64,000 nt of DNA, taken from the NCBI RefSeq assembly GCF_001612805.1, contig NZ_BDBD01000006.1, forward strand, positions 27,653-91,652. The letters run 5' to 3'. Position numbers and translations under genes: made by a program. Every line of letters starts with the position of its first letter. The stretch's first letter is position 1. Positions 52,022 to 60,603 of the stretch are shown in pieces. The DNA comes from Nocardia coubleae NBRC 108252. Its GTDB lineage: Bacteria; Actinomycetota; Actinomycetes; Mycobacteriales; Mycobacteriaceae. The notes beneath the pieces are model-generated. The model was not told where the DNA came from. It did no database searches and saw only the letters and a list, made by a program, of their open reading frames with translations.

Positions 52022-53968
52022 GTGTCGTCTCCGCTGTTGTCCAAGGGCCAGAACATCGCATTACCGACGGATGTCGAACGCGTCGACATCGTCATCGGCT
52101 GGCCCGAGCCGACTGTCGAACTCGACGCCTCGGCACTCTTACTCGGCGCCGACCGCCGCGTCGCCTCCGATGCCGATTTCGTCTTCTACAACCAGCCCGA
52201 ATCTCCCGAAGGCTCGGTCAGATTCCTCGGAACGAGCGTGACGGACGAAGGCCGGCAGGCCAGGATTTCGATCGACCTCTCCGCACTTCCCACCGGCATC
52301 CACACCGTCGCGCTGGCGGGTAGCGTCGGCACCGGCACCTTCGGCACACTCGGCAAGCTCGCCCTGCATGTGATCGACGCGGCGGGCCGCTCTCTCGCCG
52401 AATACGTGACTGCCGATGCCGACACCGAGTCGGCCTTCGTCTTCGGCGAGGTCTACCGCCGCGAAGGCGTCTGGAAGGTGCGCGCCGTCGGACAGGGCTG
52501 GGAATCCGGACTGGCCGGACTGGCAACGGATTTCGGTGTGTCGATCGACGACGACGAGCCAGCGGCCGAACCGGTTCACGACGCGCCCGCGACCACTGTC
52601 ACCGAGCCGGCGCCCGCCGCCGCGCCCGCACGTGGTGTACGCACCGCCAAGCGGCCGGTGCGCAAGTCGAAGCCGATCGAGTTCCGCCAGGCCGAATCCG
52701 ACGCCTGGCAGCCCGCCCGGCTGTTCTCGGTCTTCGGCATCGGCGCAGGCGAGGAACAGGAACGGCGTACCACTTCGGCGCTCGTCGCGACGATGCAGGC
52801 CGTGCGCCCCTTCGCGCGGGCGGTCTGCGCGAGGATGGGTGCACCGGTCGGTGCCTTCGAGGGTTATATCGAAGTGCAGTACGAGGCAGGCGATTCGACG
52901 GTGGTGCCCGATGCCGTGCTGCGGGTGAGCCGGGGCAGCAAGCAGTGGACCGGGTTGCTCGAGGTGAAGACCGGGAACGGCAAGCTCAGGAAAGACCAGC
53001 TCGAGAGCTATCTCGATGTCGCGCGACGCCGCAAGTACGACGTCGTGGTCAGCCTGTCCAACGATATCCCGGCCGGCCCGGGCGAACTGCCGGTCCAGGT
53101 CGACCGCCGCAAGCTGACGAAGGTCGCCCTGCGGCACCTGTCGTGGGCGGAGGTGGCGCACGAGGCACGCATGTTGCTCTCGCACGGCAGTATCGACGAC
53201 CCGCTACAGACCTGGGTTCTCGGCGAGTTCCTGCGTTACCTCGACCATCCCCGTTCCGGCGCGGCGGAATTCGTCGACATGGGCAGGCACTGGGTCGTCG
53301 TGCGGGACGCGGTCATGGCGGGCACGTTGCGCGCGGGCGATCAGAAGGCGCTGACCGTCGCCGATACCTGGGTCTCGCTGTGCAGGCATCTCGCGTTGCG
53401 GCTCACCGCCGAACTCGGCGTCGAGGTCAAACACATTCTGCCGCGCAAGTTCCATACCGATCCGGCAGCCAGGGCCGCGGCCGTCGCCGAACGGTTGGCC
53501 GCCGACGGCTGCTTCGAGGCGGTACTGCGCATCCCCGACACCGTCGGCGATCTTACGGTGGTCGCCGACGTGCGCACCAACAAGGTGCGCTGCCGCATCG
53601 CGATGGCCGCCCCCGACGAAGGCACCTCGGCGCGCCGGGTGTCCTGGTTGATCAAGCAGCTCGCCGAGGCACCGGGCCGGGTGCAGGTGGAGGCCGTGTT
53701 CTCCGAACGCGGCACCGAGAGCTGCGAACTGCTCGACGTCGTACGGGCGAACCCGAAGTCGCTCATCGAGGGACGAACCGGCTCGATCGTGTCGTTCACA
53801 CTCGAACAGAGCTTCCCGATGGGCAACCGTCGCGCCGGAACCGCGGCGAGCTTCATCTCGAGCGTCACCTCCGCGACCGACACCTTCTACGGGACAGTGG
53901 TTCAGCCGCTGCGCGAATGGGTTCCCGCCGCGCCACGGCAAGCCGATATCGGTCAGGCCGAGGCTTGA
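52022..53968 (+). CDS. TerD domain fused to a PD-(D/E)XK nuclease-like protein
   Basis: This encodes 648 residues from GTG 52022. Residues 1-185 form a TerD (tellurite/stress) domain: MSSPLLSKGQNIALP, VDIVIGWPEP, the calcium-binding-type stretch DADFVFYNQPESP, AEYVTADADTESAFVFGEVY and VRAVGQGWESGLAGLA. A Pro/Ala-rich linker (about 186-225) joins it to a second part with a restriction-endonuclease-like core at about 290-340: VVPDAVL (Asp), LLEVKTGNGKL (Glu-x-Lys) and KDQLESYLDVARRRKYDVVV. The last 250 residues are of unknown fold. TerD proteins act in metal and phage stress responses and are known to associate with DNA-processing enzymes. The gene lies between the glucan operon and a minus-strand glycoside hydrolase. 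Confidence 0.87.
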   Translation: MSSPLLSKGQNIALPTDVERVDIVIGWPEPTVELDASALLLGADRRVASDADFVFYNQPESPEGSVRFLGTSVTDEGRQARISIDLSALPTGIHTVALAGSVGTGTFGTLGKLALHVIDAAGRSLAEYVTADADTESAFVFGEVYRREGVWKVRAVGQGWESGLAGLATDFGVSIDDDEPAAEPVHDAPATTVTEPAPAAAPARGVRTAKRPVRKSKPIEFRQAESDAWQPARLFSVFGIGAGEEQERRTTSALVATMQAVRPFARAVCARMGAPVGAFEGYIEVQYEAGDSTVVPDAVLRVSRGSKQWTGLLEVKTGNGKLRKDQLESYLDVARRRKYDVVVSLSNDIPAGPGELPVQVDRRKLTKVALRHLSWAEVAHEARMLLSHGSIDDPLQTWVLGEFLRYLDHPRSGAAEFVDMGRHWVVVRDAVMAGTLRAGDQKALTVADTWVSLCRHLALRLTAELGVEVKHILPRKFHTDPAARAAAVAERLAADGCFEAVLRIPDTVGDLTVVADVRTNKVRCRIAMAAPDEGTSARRVSWLIKQLAEAPGRVQVEAVFSERGTESCELLDVVRANPKSLIEGRTGSIVSFTLEQSFPMGNRRAGTAASFISSVTSATDTFYGTVVQPLREWVPAAPRQADIGQAEA

Positions 53969-53989
53969 TCCGACGTCGTCGACCCGCTG

Positions 53990-55363
53990 TCACGCCGGGT
54001 GGATCCCACCTCCGTGATAGCGGGTCGCGGCGTTCCAGAAGAAGAACCCGTCGATACCGGCGGCGCGGGTGGCGTCGATCTGGGCTTTGACTTCGGCGTC
54101 GCCATAGGTGACGCCGAGGGAGAAGTCCTGGAGCCAGGGGATGACGCCTGCGTTGGTGCCCTTGGTCTGGGTGATGAAGTCCTGGAGGGAGCGGTAGACG
54201 ATGTCGTAGGGCTGGGCGTTGGGGTTGGCGACGCCGTATTCGCCGGGGTTCCAGTGGGAGGGGTAGATCATGGGGGCGACGAAGTCGACGTGGCGGGCGA
54301 TGAGGGGGATGTCCTGGGCGATCTGGTCGGGGCGGGTGGAGGCGATGCCGTAGACGGCGGCGCTCTGGTGGGCGCCCGCGCTGTTCACCGGGTGCCTGCT
54401 CTCGGCGAGGAAGGCCGCGATCGCCACCGACGGCGTGTCGGTGAGGCCGGTGAAGGTCATGCTCGTGAGGCTGCCGTCGGGACGGCGGACGTAGTCGTAC
54501 ATGATGCCGTCGAACCCGAGCCGCGCGCCTTCCACGGCCAGGTCGATGTTGTAGCGGCGCACGTCGGGATGGGCGAAATTGGTGAAGGCGATCGGCCCGT
54601 AATGGCTGGAATACGGTTGGCCGGAAGGGTTCTGGACCACCCAGTCGTTGCGCCCGCTGTGCCACGCCCACGATGCCAGAGTCGGATCGCGGAACGCGAC
54701 GATACGCCCGACCACCTGCACACCCATGTCGTGCAACTGCCGAATCGCGGCGGGCGCGTCGTAGATGTTCGTGGCGGCACCGGACTCCCGGGCGAGCGGC
54801 ACCTGCGAGTCGTAGCCGACAACGCCGTCCTCGTCCTTGATGTCGAGCTGCACGGTGTCGATGCGTCCCTGGCGCGCGAGGTCGAGGACGGATTCACGCA
54901 GCCCGTCGTGCGACCAGGCGTGTGCGGTGACGTGCACCGCCCGCATCCTCGGCAGGGTCCGCGCGGTGACGACGGTGCTGCTGGCCGAGTTGCCTGCGTC
55001 GTCGGCCGCGACCACGTCGAAGGCGGGCGCCCACGGCACCGCGAACTCGAACGACCCGTCTTCGGCGGGTGTCACCGATTCCGCGCCGATGGAGACCCGA
55101 ACGGCGTCGACGGCGGTGCCGCGCACCATCACCGGCGACCGGTACGACGTCACCGGGTCGGCGGGGTTCACAGTCAGCGTCGGTGGCGTGGTGTCGGCGA
55201 GCGGCACCACGGCCGATCTACTCAACGCGAATCCGGCCACGAGCGCGACCACGACGATCGCCAGGCCGACTCCGACGACGGTGCTCGTCCACCGCCACCG
55301 GACGGCCGAACGGAATGAGAACCCCAACGCCAACACCGCCTTCCAATACTGTTGACACGCCAA
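53990..55363 (-). CDS. Membrane-anchored putative glycoside hydrolase (DUF4015-like)
   Basis: This encodes about 457 residues; the start is uncertain (TTG 55363, GTG 55336 or TTG 55333). It has one N-terminal transmembrane helix (VVGVGLAIVVVALVAGFAL), an Ig-like domain (about 60-135, TPPTLTVNPADPVTSYRSP) and a TIM-barrel domain resembling DUF4015/GHL families (VHVTAHAW, TVQLDIKDEDGVVGYDS, VVGRIVAFRDP, GFDGIMYDYVRRPDG, FVAPMIYPSHWNPGEYG). The acidic residues in YDYVRRPDG and QLDIKDEDG are candidate catalytic positions. It should act outside the membrane on a polysaccharide, perhaps with the deacetylase encoded divergently at 55444. Confidence 0.82.
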   Translation of the reverse strand: MACQQYWKAVLALGFSFRSAVRWRWTSTVVGVGLAIVVVALVAGFALSRSAVVPLADTTPPTLTVNPADPVTSYRSPVMVRGTAVDAVRVSIGAESVTPAEDGSFEFAVPWAPAFDVVAADDAGNSASSTVVTARTLPRMRAVHVTAHAWSHDGLRESVLDLARQGRIDTVQLDIKDEDGVVGYDSQVPLARESGAATNIYDAPAAIRQLHDMGVQVVGRIVAFRDPTLASWAWHSGRNDWVVQNPSGQPYSSHYGPIAFTNFAHPDVRRYNIDLAVEGARLGFDGIMYDYVRRPDGSLTSMTFTGLTDTPSVAIAAFLAESRHPVNSAGAHQSAAVYGIASTRPDQIAQDIPLIARHVDFVAPMIYPSHWNPGEYGVANPNAQPYDIVYRSLQDFITQTKGTNAGVIPWLQDFSLGVTYGDAEVKAQIDATRAAGIDGFFFWNAATRYHGGGIHPA

Positions 55364-55443
55364 CTATTTCGCGGTTCCGACACGGATGTGGCGGGTATCG
55401 GTAGATCAACTGTAAACCGAGGCCGCCGCGTAATATCGCATTG

Positions 55444-56451
55444 ATGACAGGTGGTTCTCCTGCACTTTCGCGACTTCTGCCGATCCTCGCGCTGACCACC
55501 GCCCTCGCGGCGTGCACGGACACGAGCACCGAAGCGGCCTCGGTCGACCCACCCGCCGCCCACAGCACCACGGCGGCACCCCCGAACCCGGCCGAAGTCG
55601 GCGCCAACGAGCTCGGTCTCGTTCCGGTGTTGATGTATCACCAGATTTCGGCGAACCCGGCGGGCGAATACGACCAGACCCCAGCCGAATTCCGCGACGA
55701 ACTCGAACGCCTCTACCGCGAGGGCTACCGCCCGGTGACCGCCGCCGACTATGTGTCCGGCCGCCTCGACCTCCCCGCGGGCACCCACCCGGTGGTCCTC
55801 ACCTTCGACGATTCGACCACCAGCCAGCTCGCCTTCACCGACTCCGGCGCCGTCGCACCCGACAGCGCCGCAGGCATCCTCGCCGAATTCGGCGCGCGCT
55901 ACCCCGATTTCCGCCCGGTCGCCACCTTCTACGTGAACAACGAACCGTTCCAAGGCGATCCGCGCGCCCTGCCCTGGCTGGCGGCCAACGGTCACGAGAT
56001 CGGCGCCCACACGGCCACGCACCCGAACCTGTCGACGCTGGACGACAACAGCGTGCAACGCGAGTTCGCCGAGAACGTGCGCGCGGTGACGGCCGCCGCG
56101 CCGGGCGCCACCGTGCGGACGATGGCGCTACCCCTCGGCATCCACCCCGACAACCGGTCCCTGACCACAGCGGGCAGCTGGGACGGCACCGCCTACACCT
56201 TCGACGCCGTGATGCTCGTCGGCTCGAATCCGGCCCCGGCGCCCTACGCCGGGCTCGACCCGGCCGGTGTGCCACGCATCCGTTCCGGCCGAGGTGCGGT
56301 GCCCTTCGACTCGGCCCATTGGCTCGATCACCTCGCCGCCCACCCCGACCAGCGCTACACCGCCGACGGCGACCCCACGCGCGTCTCGTTCCCCCGCGCC
56401 CTCGCCGGCGAGCTGAACCCGCGCTTCACCGCGCAGGCGAACCCGTACTGA
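55444..56451 (+). CDS. Polysaccharide deacetylase lipoprotein (NodB-like)
   Basis: This encodes 335 residues from ATG 55444 (TTG 55441 is adjacent). The lipoprotein signal ends LAAC (Cys about 23). The carbohydrate esterase 4 (NodB) domain has motif 1 TFDDSTTS, with the metal-binding Asp pair, and motif 2 HTATH with the two metal-ligand histidines (GHEIGAHTATHPNLS). The preceding segment VPVLMYHQIS is typical of the family. It removes N- or O-acetyl groups from a cell-wall or capsular polysaccharide outside the membrane. It is divergent from a glycoside hydrolase gene. Confidence 0.88.
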   Translation: MTGGSPALSRLLPILALTTALAACTDTSTEAASVDPPAAHSTTAAPPNPAEVGANELGLVPVLMYHQISANPAGEYDQTPAEFRDELERLYREGYRPVTAADYVSGRLDLPAGTHPVVLTFDDSTTSQLAFTDSGAVAPDSAAGILAEFGARYPDFRPVATFYVNNEPFQGDPRALPWLAANGHEIGAHTATHPNLSTLDDNSVQREFAENVRAVTAAAPGATVRTMALPLGIHPDNRSLTTAGSWDGTAYTFDAVMLVGSNPAPAPYAGLDPAGVPRIRSGRGAVPFDSAHWLDHLAAHPDQRYTADGDPTRVSFPRALAGELNPRFTAQANPY

Positions 56452-56452
56452 G

Positions 56453-57745
56453 CTACGCGTCCGGGGTGAAGGTGAAGATCTCGCCGAGGCGGGTGGCGAC
56501 GACGACCTGACCCTCGGGCCCGATCGAGGTACCGGTGGTGGTGCCGGTGGCGTTCGGCAGCGGATCGGAGTCGATCGTGGTGCCGGTGGTGGTGTCGAAG
56601 GTGATGAGGTTCAGGCCCGCGCCGATGGCGGCGACCGTGTAGCCGATCTCGCCCGAGGTCAGGGCGGGGGTGCCGCGCTGGGCCAGGTCCTTGCGTTCCC
56701 AGGCACGGTCGGCGCGGTCGCCGTGATCGCGGATGGCGGCCAGGTAGCCGTCGTCGCCGGACGGGAGGATCAGGTCGTCGACCAGGGCGATGCGGCCGCG
56801 CGGGGTCCAGCCGAGTGCGTGGGTCCAGCGGGTGCTGCCGTCCTCGGTGTTCACCGCGATCAGGCGGCCGCTGTTGTCGCCGACGTACACCGTGGCGCCG
56901 TCGGCCGACAGGGCCGGGCTGGTCGCGCTGCCGTCGGTGAGCATGTCGGCGCTCCACAGCTGCGTCACAGTGCCGTCGGCGTAGGACATCGCCCGCAGCG
57001 AGGCCATCGGCTTGCCCGGTTCCCACACGGTGACGAAGAAACGGCCGGTCTCGGGGTCGACGGCGGTGGTGTTGGCGACCGCGCAGCGCGGGCCACCGAC
57101 CTGGCAGTCGTCGAGGCCGTCACCGGAGGCGGGGCGGGTCAGGCCGGGGTACTTCAGGAAGTCGGGTTCGCCGAGCAGCTGCAGGGTCGGCACCTCGCGT
57201 TCGCCGGTCTGGCGGCTGAGCACGTCGACCTGGCCGGACTGGGTCACCGTGAGCACGCGGCCGTCACCGGTGAACTGGATCGCCACCGGCACCCCGGCGA
57301 CGGGGGTGCGCCAACGCGGCTGACCGAGGTAGTTGAACGAATTCACCGCGCCGTCGTCGCCGACGTAGACATTGTTGATGCCGTCGACCACGGTGGGCGC
57401 CTCGATCGTCGACGGACCGAGCGGGTTGCAGAACCGTTTGCGGCCTGTCTGCATCTGATAGGAGAACACCGCGCAGTTGCCGGTGCTTGTGGTGACGAAC
57501 AGCTGACCCTCGCCGCCGATCGTCACCGGCTGGGCGATCGGCCCACCCACCGGCCGCGACCAGCTCAACGTCATCGCCGACGCACCGCTCACCGGGCTCG
57601 CGGCGCTGTTGCGGCCGTCGTGATGGGCTGCGGGCCAACCCTTTCCGGAGCCGACGGTGATGTCGTCCACATCGGTGCCGCAACCGGCCAGCGCCACCAC
57701 ACCGGCGGCAGCGAGCGAGGCGGCGACGCGAGTCCGAGTTCGCAC
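56453..57745 (-). CDS. PQQ-like beta-propeller lipoprotein (Rv3035-like)
   Basis: This encodes 430 residues from GTG 57745, with GGAGA 7 bases upstream; a start at 57790 would add 15 residues ahead of the signal. The lipoprotein signal ends VALAGC. The mature protein is a series of PQQ-like beta-propeller blades (repeats such as FVTTSTGNCAVFSYQMQTG, NVYVGDDGAVNSFNYLG and VYVGDNSGRLIAVNTEDGS). It probably acts as an external scaffold or binding protein rather than an enzyme. Its neighbour across the divergent promoter is the hexapeptide acyltransferase, the same pair as Rv3035/Rv3034c. Confidence 0.87.
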   Translation of the reverse strand: MRTRTRVAASLAAAGVVALAGCGTDVDDITVGSGKGWPAAHHDGRNSAASPVSGASAMTLSWSRPVGGPIAQPVTIGGEGQLFVTTSTGNCAVFSYQMQTGRKRFCNPLGPSTIEAPTVVDGINNVYVGDDGAVNSFNYLGQPRWRTPVAGVPVAIQFTGDGRVLTVTQSGQVDVLSRQTGEREVPTLQLLGEPDFLKYPGLTRPASGDGLDDCQVGGPRCAVANTTAVDPETGRFFVTVWEPGKPMASLRAMSYADGTVTQLWSADMLTDGSATSPALSADGATVYVGDNSGRLIAVNTEDGSTRWTHALGWTPRGRIALVDDLILPSGDDGYLAAIRDHGDRADRAWERKDLAQRGTPALTSGEIGYTVAAIGAGLNLITFDTTTGTTIDSDPLPNATGTTTGTSIGPEGQVVVATRLGEIFTFTPDA

Positions 57746-57889
57746 CTGCTGATCTCCTGGGTAATCGGGCCGAGGATCGGGGTATGGCACGGTAAGTGTG
57801 CCCTGCGAAAGTACTCTGTGTACCCGATGACCGAATCCCCGGGGCTCACCCGGTGGACGCCGTCGAGGTCGGAAGAGGGAGAGTAGTTC

Positions 57890-58636
57890 GTGACGAGCAT
57901 GTGGGGCGCGCCGCTGAGCGCGCGCTGGCGTGGATCACGCCGCCGCGATCCGCAGCAGGCGCGTTTTCTGACCAGGGATTCGTTGCGCTGGGTGCTCGCC
58001 AATCGCGCCTACACCCCCTGGTACCTCGTGCGTTATTACCGCCTGTTCAAATTCCGGCTCACCAATCCACACATCGTGCTGCGCGGAATGGTGTTCCTCG
58101 GCCGCAATGTGGAAATCCACGCCACCCCCGAATTGGCGCGCATGGAAATCGGGCGCTGGGTACATATCGGTGACGGCAACGCCATCCGCTGCCACGAGGG
58201 TTCGCTGCGCATCGGCGACAAGGTCGTGTTCGGCAAGGACAACGTGGTCAACACCTACCTCGACATCGAGATCGGTGAGTCGACGCTGGTCGCCGACTGG
58301 TGCTACATCTGCGACTTCGACCACAAGATGGACGACATCACGCTGCCCATCAAGGACCAGGGCATCGTGAAGAGCCCCGTGCGGATCGGCCCCGACACCT
58401 GGATCGCCGCGAAGGTGACCGTCCTGCGCGACACCCGGGTGGGCCGCGGCTGCGTGCTCGGCGCGCACGCGGTGGTGCGCGGCGACGTTCCCGACTACAG
58501 CATCGCCGTCGGCGCGCCCGCCAAGGTCGTGAAGAACCGCAAGGTGGCCTGGGACGCCGGTGCCGCCGAACGAGAGGCCTACCTGGCGGCGCTGGCCGAT
58601 ATCGAACGGAAGAAGAACGCGGGCGCCCAAGCCTGA
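57890..58636 (+). CDS. Left-handed beta-helix (hexapeptide) acyltransferase (Rv3034c-like)
   Basis: This encodes 248 residues from GTG 57890, with GAGGGAG upstream. Hexapeptide-repeat turns ([LIV]GxxxxI type) run through about residues 70-210: MEIGRWVHIGDGNAI, LRIGDKVVFGKDNVV and the end repeat VRGDVPDYSIAVGAPAKVV, characteristic of DapH/NeuD/CysE-type trimers. It transfers an acetyl or similar group to a sugar or amine. In mycobacteria the homologue lies in the methylglucose lipopolysaccharide region, so acylation of the glucan lipid is plausible. Confidence 0.9.
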   Translation: MTSMWGAPLSARWRGSRRRDPQQARFLTRDSLRWVLANRAYTPWYLVRYYRLFKFRLTNPHIVLRGMVFLGRNVEIHATPELARMEIGRWVHIGDGNAIRCHEGSLRIGDKVVFGKDNVVNTYLDIEIGESTLVADWCYICDFDHKMDDITLPIKDQGIVKSPVRIGPDTWIAAKVTVLRDTRVGRGCVLGAHAVVRGDVPDYSIAVGAPAKVVKNRKVAWDAGAAEREAYLAALADIERKKNAGAQA

Positions 58637-58691
58637 ACGACACTCCGCCGACAGGACCGTTCCTGTCGGTGACGGTCGGTACGGTCGCGAC

Positions 58692-59231
58692 GTGGACAGT
58701 TATGCGGCGCTGCTGCGCGGGATCATGCCGACCAACCCGAACATGCGCAACGACAAGTTGCGCGGGGTTTTCGAAGGGCTCGGTTTCGAGGGCGTCGCGA
58801 CGGTGCTGAGCAGCGGCAACGTGGTGTTCCGCACCGACGACGACCGCGGCGATCTCGAAGACCGCATTCAGCAGGCGCTCGCGACCGAGCTCGGTATCCC
58901 CGGCGGCACCATCGTGCGCTGCCACCCCGAACTGCGTGCGCTGCTCGATCGCGACCCGTTCGAGGGCCTCACCCACGAGCGCGGTTCCTATCTCACCGTC
59001 ACCTTCTTCAAACACACCATGCGCGAAGCCGATACGTCCGCGTTCACCGACGACCCGCTCACCCGCGTCATCGGCTACGACCCCGGCGCACGAGCGTTCC
59101 TCACCGTGATCGACAACAGCACCGGCAAGACGCCCGATTTCATGGCCCGGCTGGAGAAGACCTACGGCAAGGACATCACCACGCGCACCTGGCTCACCGT
59201 GCAGCGCGTGGTGAAGAAGATGGAGGCCTGA
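58692..59231 (+). CDS. DUF1697 domain protein
   Basis: This encodes 179 residues from GTG 58692 (VDSYAALLRGIMPTNPNMRN). The family signature [YV]xALLRGI-N at the start and VLSSGNVVF (about 36) is clear. The usual glycine-rich NVGG stretch is replaced by MPTNPN. The function of DUF1697 proteins is not established. A ribosome-binding site is weak (ggtcgcgac). It follows the acyltransferase gene by 55 bases and ends at a bidirectional terminator. Confidence 0.85.
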   Translation: MDSYAALLRGIMPTNPNMRNDKLRGVFEGLGFEGVATVLSSGNVVFRTDDDRGDLEDRIQQALATELGIPGGTIVRCHPELRALLDRDPFEGLTHERGSYLTVTFFKHTMREADTSAFTDDPLTRVIGYDPGARAFLTVIDNSTGKTPDFMARLEKTYGKDITTRTWLTVQRVVKKMEA

Positions 59232-59240
59232 TTCGGGCGA

Positions 59241-59274
59241 ACCGCACCGAGTCGTGGCCCCGTAGCGGTGCGGT
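59241..59274. terminator. Bidirectional hairpin terminator
   Basis: Perfect 9-bp arms (accgcaccg / cggtgcggt) with a 16-base loop, between the convergent DUF1697 gene and a minus-strand methyltransferase gene. Confidence 0.72.
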
Positions 59275-59277
59275 GTG

Positions 59278-60603
59278 TCAGGAAAGCTGGGCCGCCTGTG
59301 CGGTGCAGAGGAAAACTGTGGCGTTGCGGCCTATTCGGGTGACAACCAGGGTGAAGGGCCGGTTGCCGCGAAGTTTGAGCTTCTTGCGCAAGGCATCCGG
59401 ATCGACGTCGACGCCTCGGACCAGGATTTCCAGGGCACCGCAGTCGCGGCGGGCCAGTTCCTGACGGAGGGTCTTCTCACGCAGATCGAAGCGGTCTTCG
59501 ATGCGGAAGCCGCGCATGCCGGCGGGCACGGTATCGCCGGTGAGGTAGGCGATGTGCGGATCCAGCTGCCAGAGGCCGTGTTTCGCGGCGTAGTGGCGAA
59601 CGAGACCAGCGCGAACGACGGCACCGTCGGGGTCGATGATCCACTCACCAGGCGCTTGTTCGGGAATGTCGTCGGGCTCGGCATCGGTGAGAGTTGTTGC
59701 GCCACCGCGAGAATCGAGGACAGTGGCGCGGCGGGTGATGCCGGGTTCGGTGAGGCCGGGCGACCACAGGCACGCTTCGCGCACGGCGCCGTCGAGGGAG
59801 ACGATCTCGATCTCCCCGTCCCACCCGAGCCGGTCGAAGTCCAGGCCAGGCGCGGACTTCACGGCGATGTCGCGGCCCGCGTAGGCAGTGAGCAAGTCGG
59901 GCAGCGGGGGTTGGAGTTTGGCGGGGTCGTAGGTGCGGCGGCCGTCGGCTCGGCGAGCCGGATCGGCGATGACGACGGTGCCGCGGGTCGTCGGGACAAG
60001 GGCGTCGGCCTTGGCCAGCACAATGTTTCGGACACCGACCCGCATGATCGCTGCGGGTTGTCCGCCGCTGTCCGGCCCGCGATCAGCCACAGGCGGCGGT
60101 ACGACACCGCCAGAATGAGTGCCACCACAGTCCGACGGGTACGCGCCGACTGATCCTGGCCCCGGCGTCGAGAGGGGGACGACCCCCAGATTGTGGGCGG
60201 CCATCGACAGCCGCACGTCGTCGAGATCGCTGCCGACCACCACGGGGCACACCATCGCCAACTCGGCCAGTTCCGCACCGATCGAGCACGTCACGTCGTG
60301 CACGGCACGGCCGGCCAACCGCGCGGCCCGATGCCGGGCGACGAGTGCGGGGGTGGCCTGTTGCAGCGCGTCGTCGGTGAACAGCCACTCCCCCGCCGCG
60401 GGCAGCTTCGCCAGCGCCTTGCGCCGCAACCGCACGGTCTCGATCAAGGCGGCACCGTGCTCGGGAAACGAGCGACGCACCTGCTCGATATCGCGCAGGT
60501 GCGTCGCCGCCGTCAGCTCCAGCCGGTCGACCTCGGCGAGCGCGGCACGTCCCGCCGCGCTGCCGAGGAAGGCGACATCGTCGCGGCCGAAGCGGTATCC
60601 CAC
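59278..60603 (-). CDS. Class I SAM methyltransferase with THUMP-like domain (Rv3037c-like)
   Basis: This encodes 441 residues from GTG 60603, which directly abuts the TAG stop of the upstream gene, so translation is coupled. An N-terminal helical part (about 1-95) precedes a methyltransferase core with motif I VHDVTCSIGAELAEL (about 103) and VVGSDLDDVRLSMAAHNLGV. A later VIADPARRADGRRTYDP is the catalytic DPxR motif of this family. The C-terminal THUMP-like domain (about 345-440) suggests RNA binding. Its substrate is not known. An insertion near residues 150-180 (CGGTHSGGVVPPPVADRG) looks like a loop specific to this genome. Confidence 0.87.
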   Translation of the reverse strand: MGYRFGRDDVAFLGSAAGRAALAEVDRLELTAATHLRDIEQVRRSFPEHGAALIETVRLRRKALAKLPAAGEWLFTDDALQQATPALVARHRAARLAGRAVHDVTCSIGAELAELAMVCPVVVGSDLDDVRLSMAAHNLGVVPLSTPGPGSVGAYPSDCGGTHSGGVVPPPVADRGPDSGGQPAAIMRVGVRNIVLAKADALVPTTRGTVVIADPARRADGRRTYDPAKLQPPLPDLLTAYAGRDIAVKSAPGLDFDRLGWDGEIEIVSLDGAVREACLWSPGLTEPGITRRATVLDSRGGATTLTDAEPDDIPEQAPGEWIIDPDGAVVRAGLVRHYAAKHGLWQLDPHIAYLTGDTVPAGMRGFRIEDRFDLREKTLRQELARRDCGALEILVRGVDVDPDALRKKLKLRGNRPFTLVVTRIGRNATVFLCTAQAAQLS

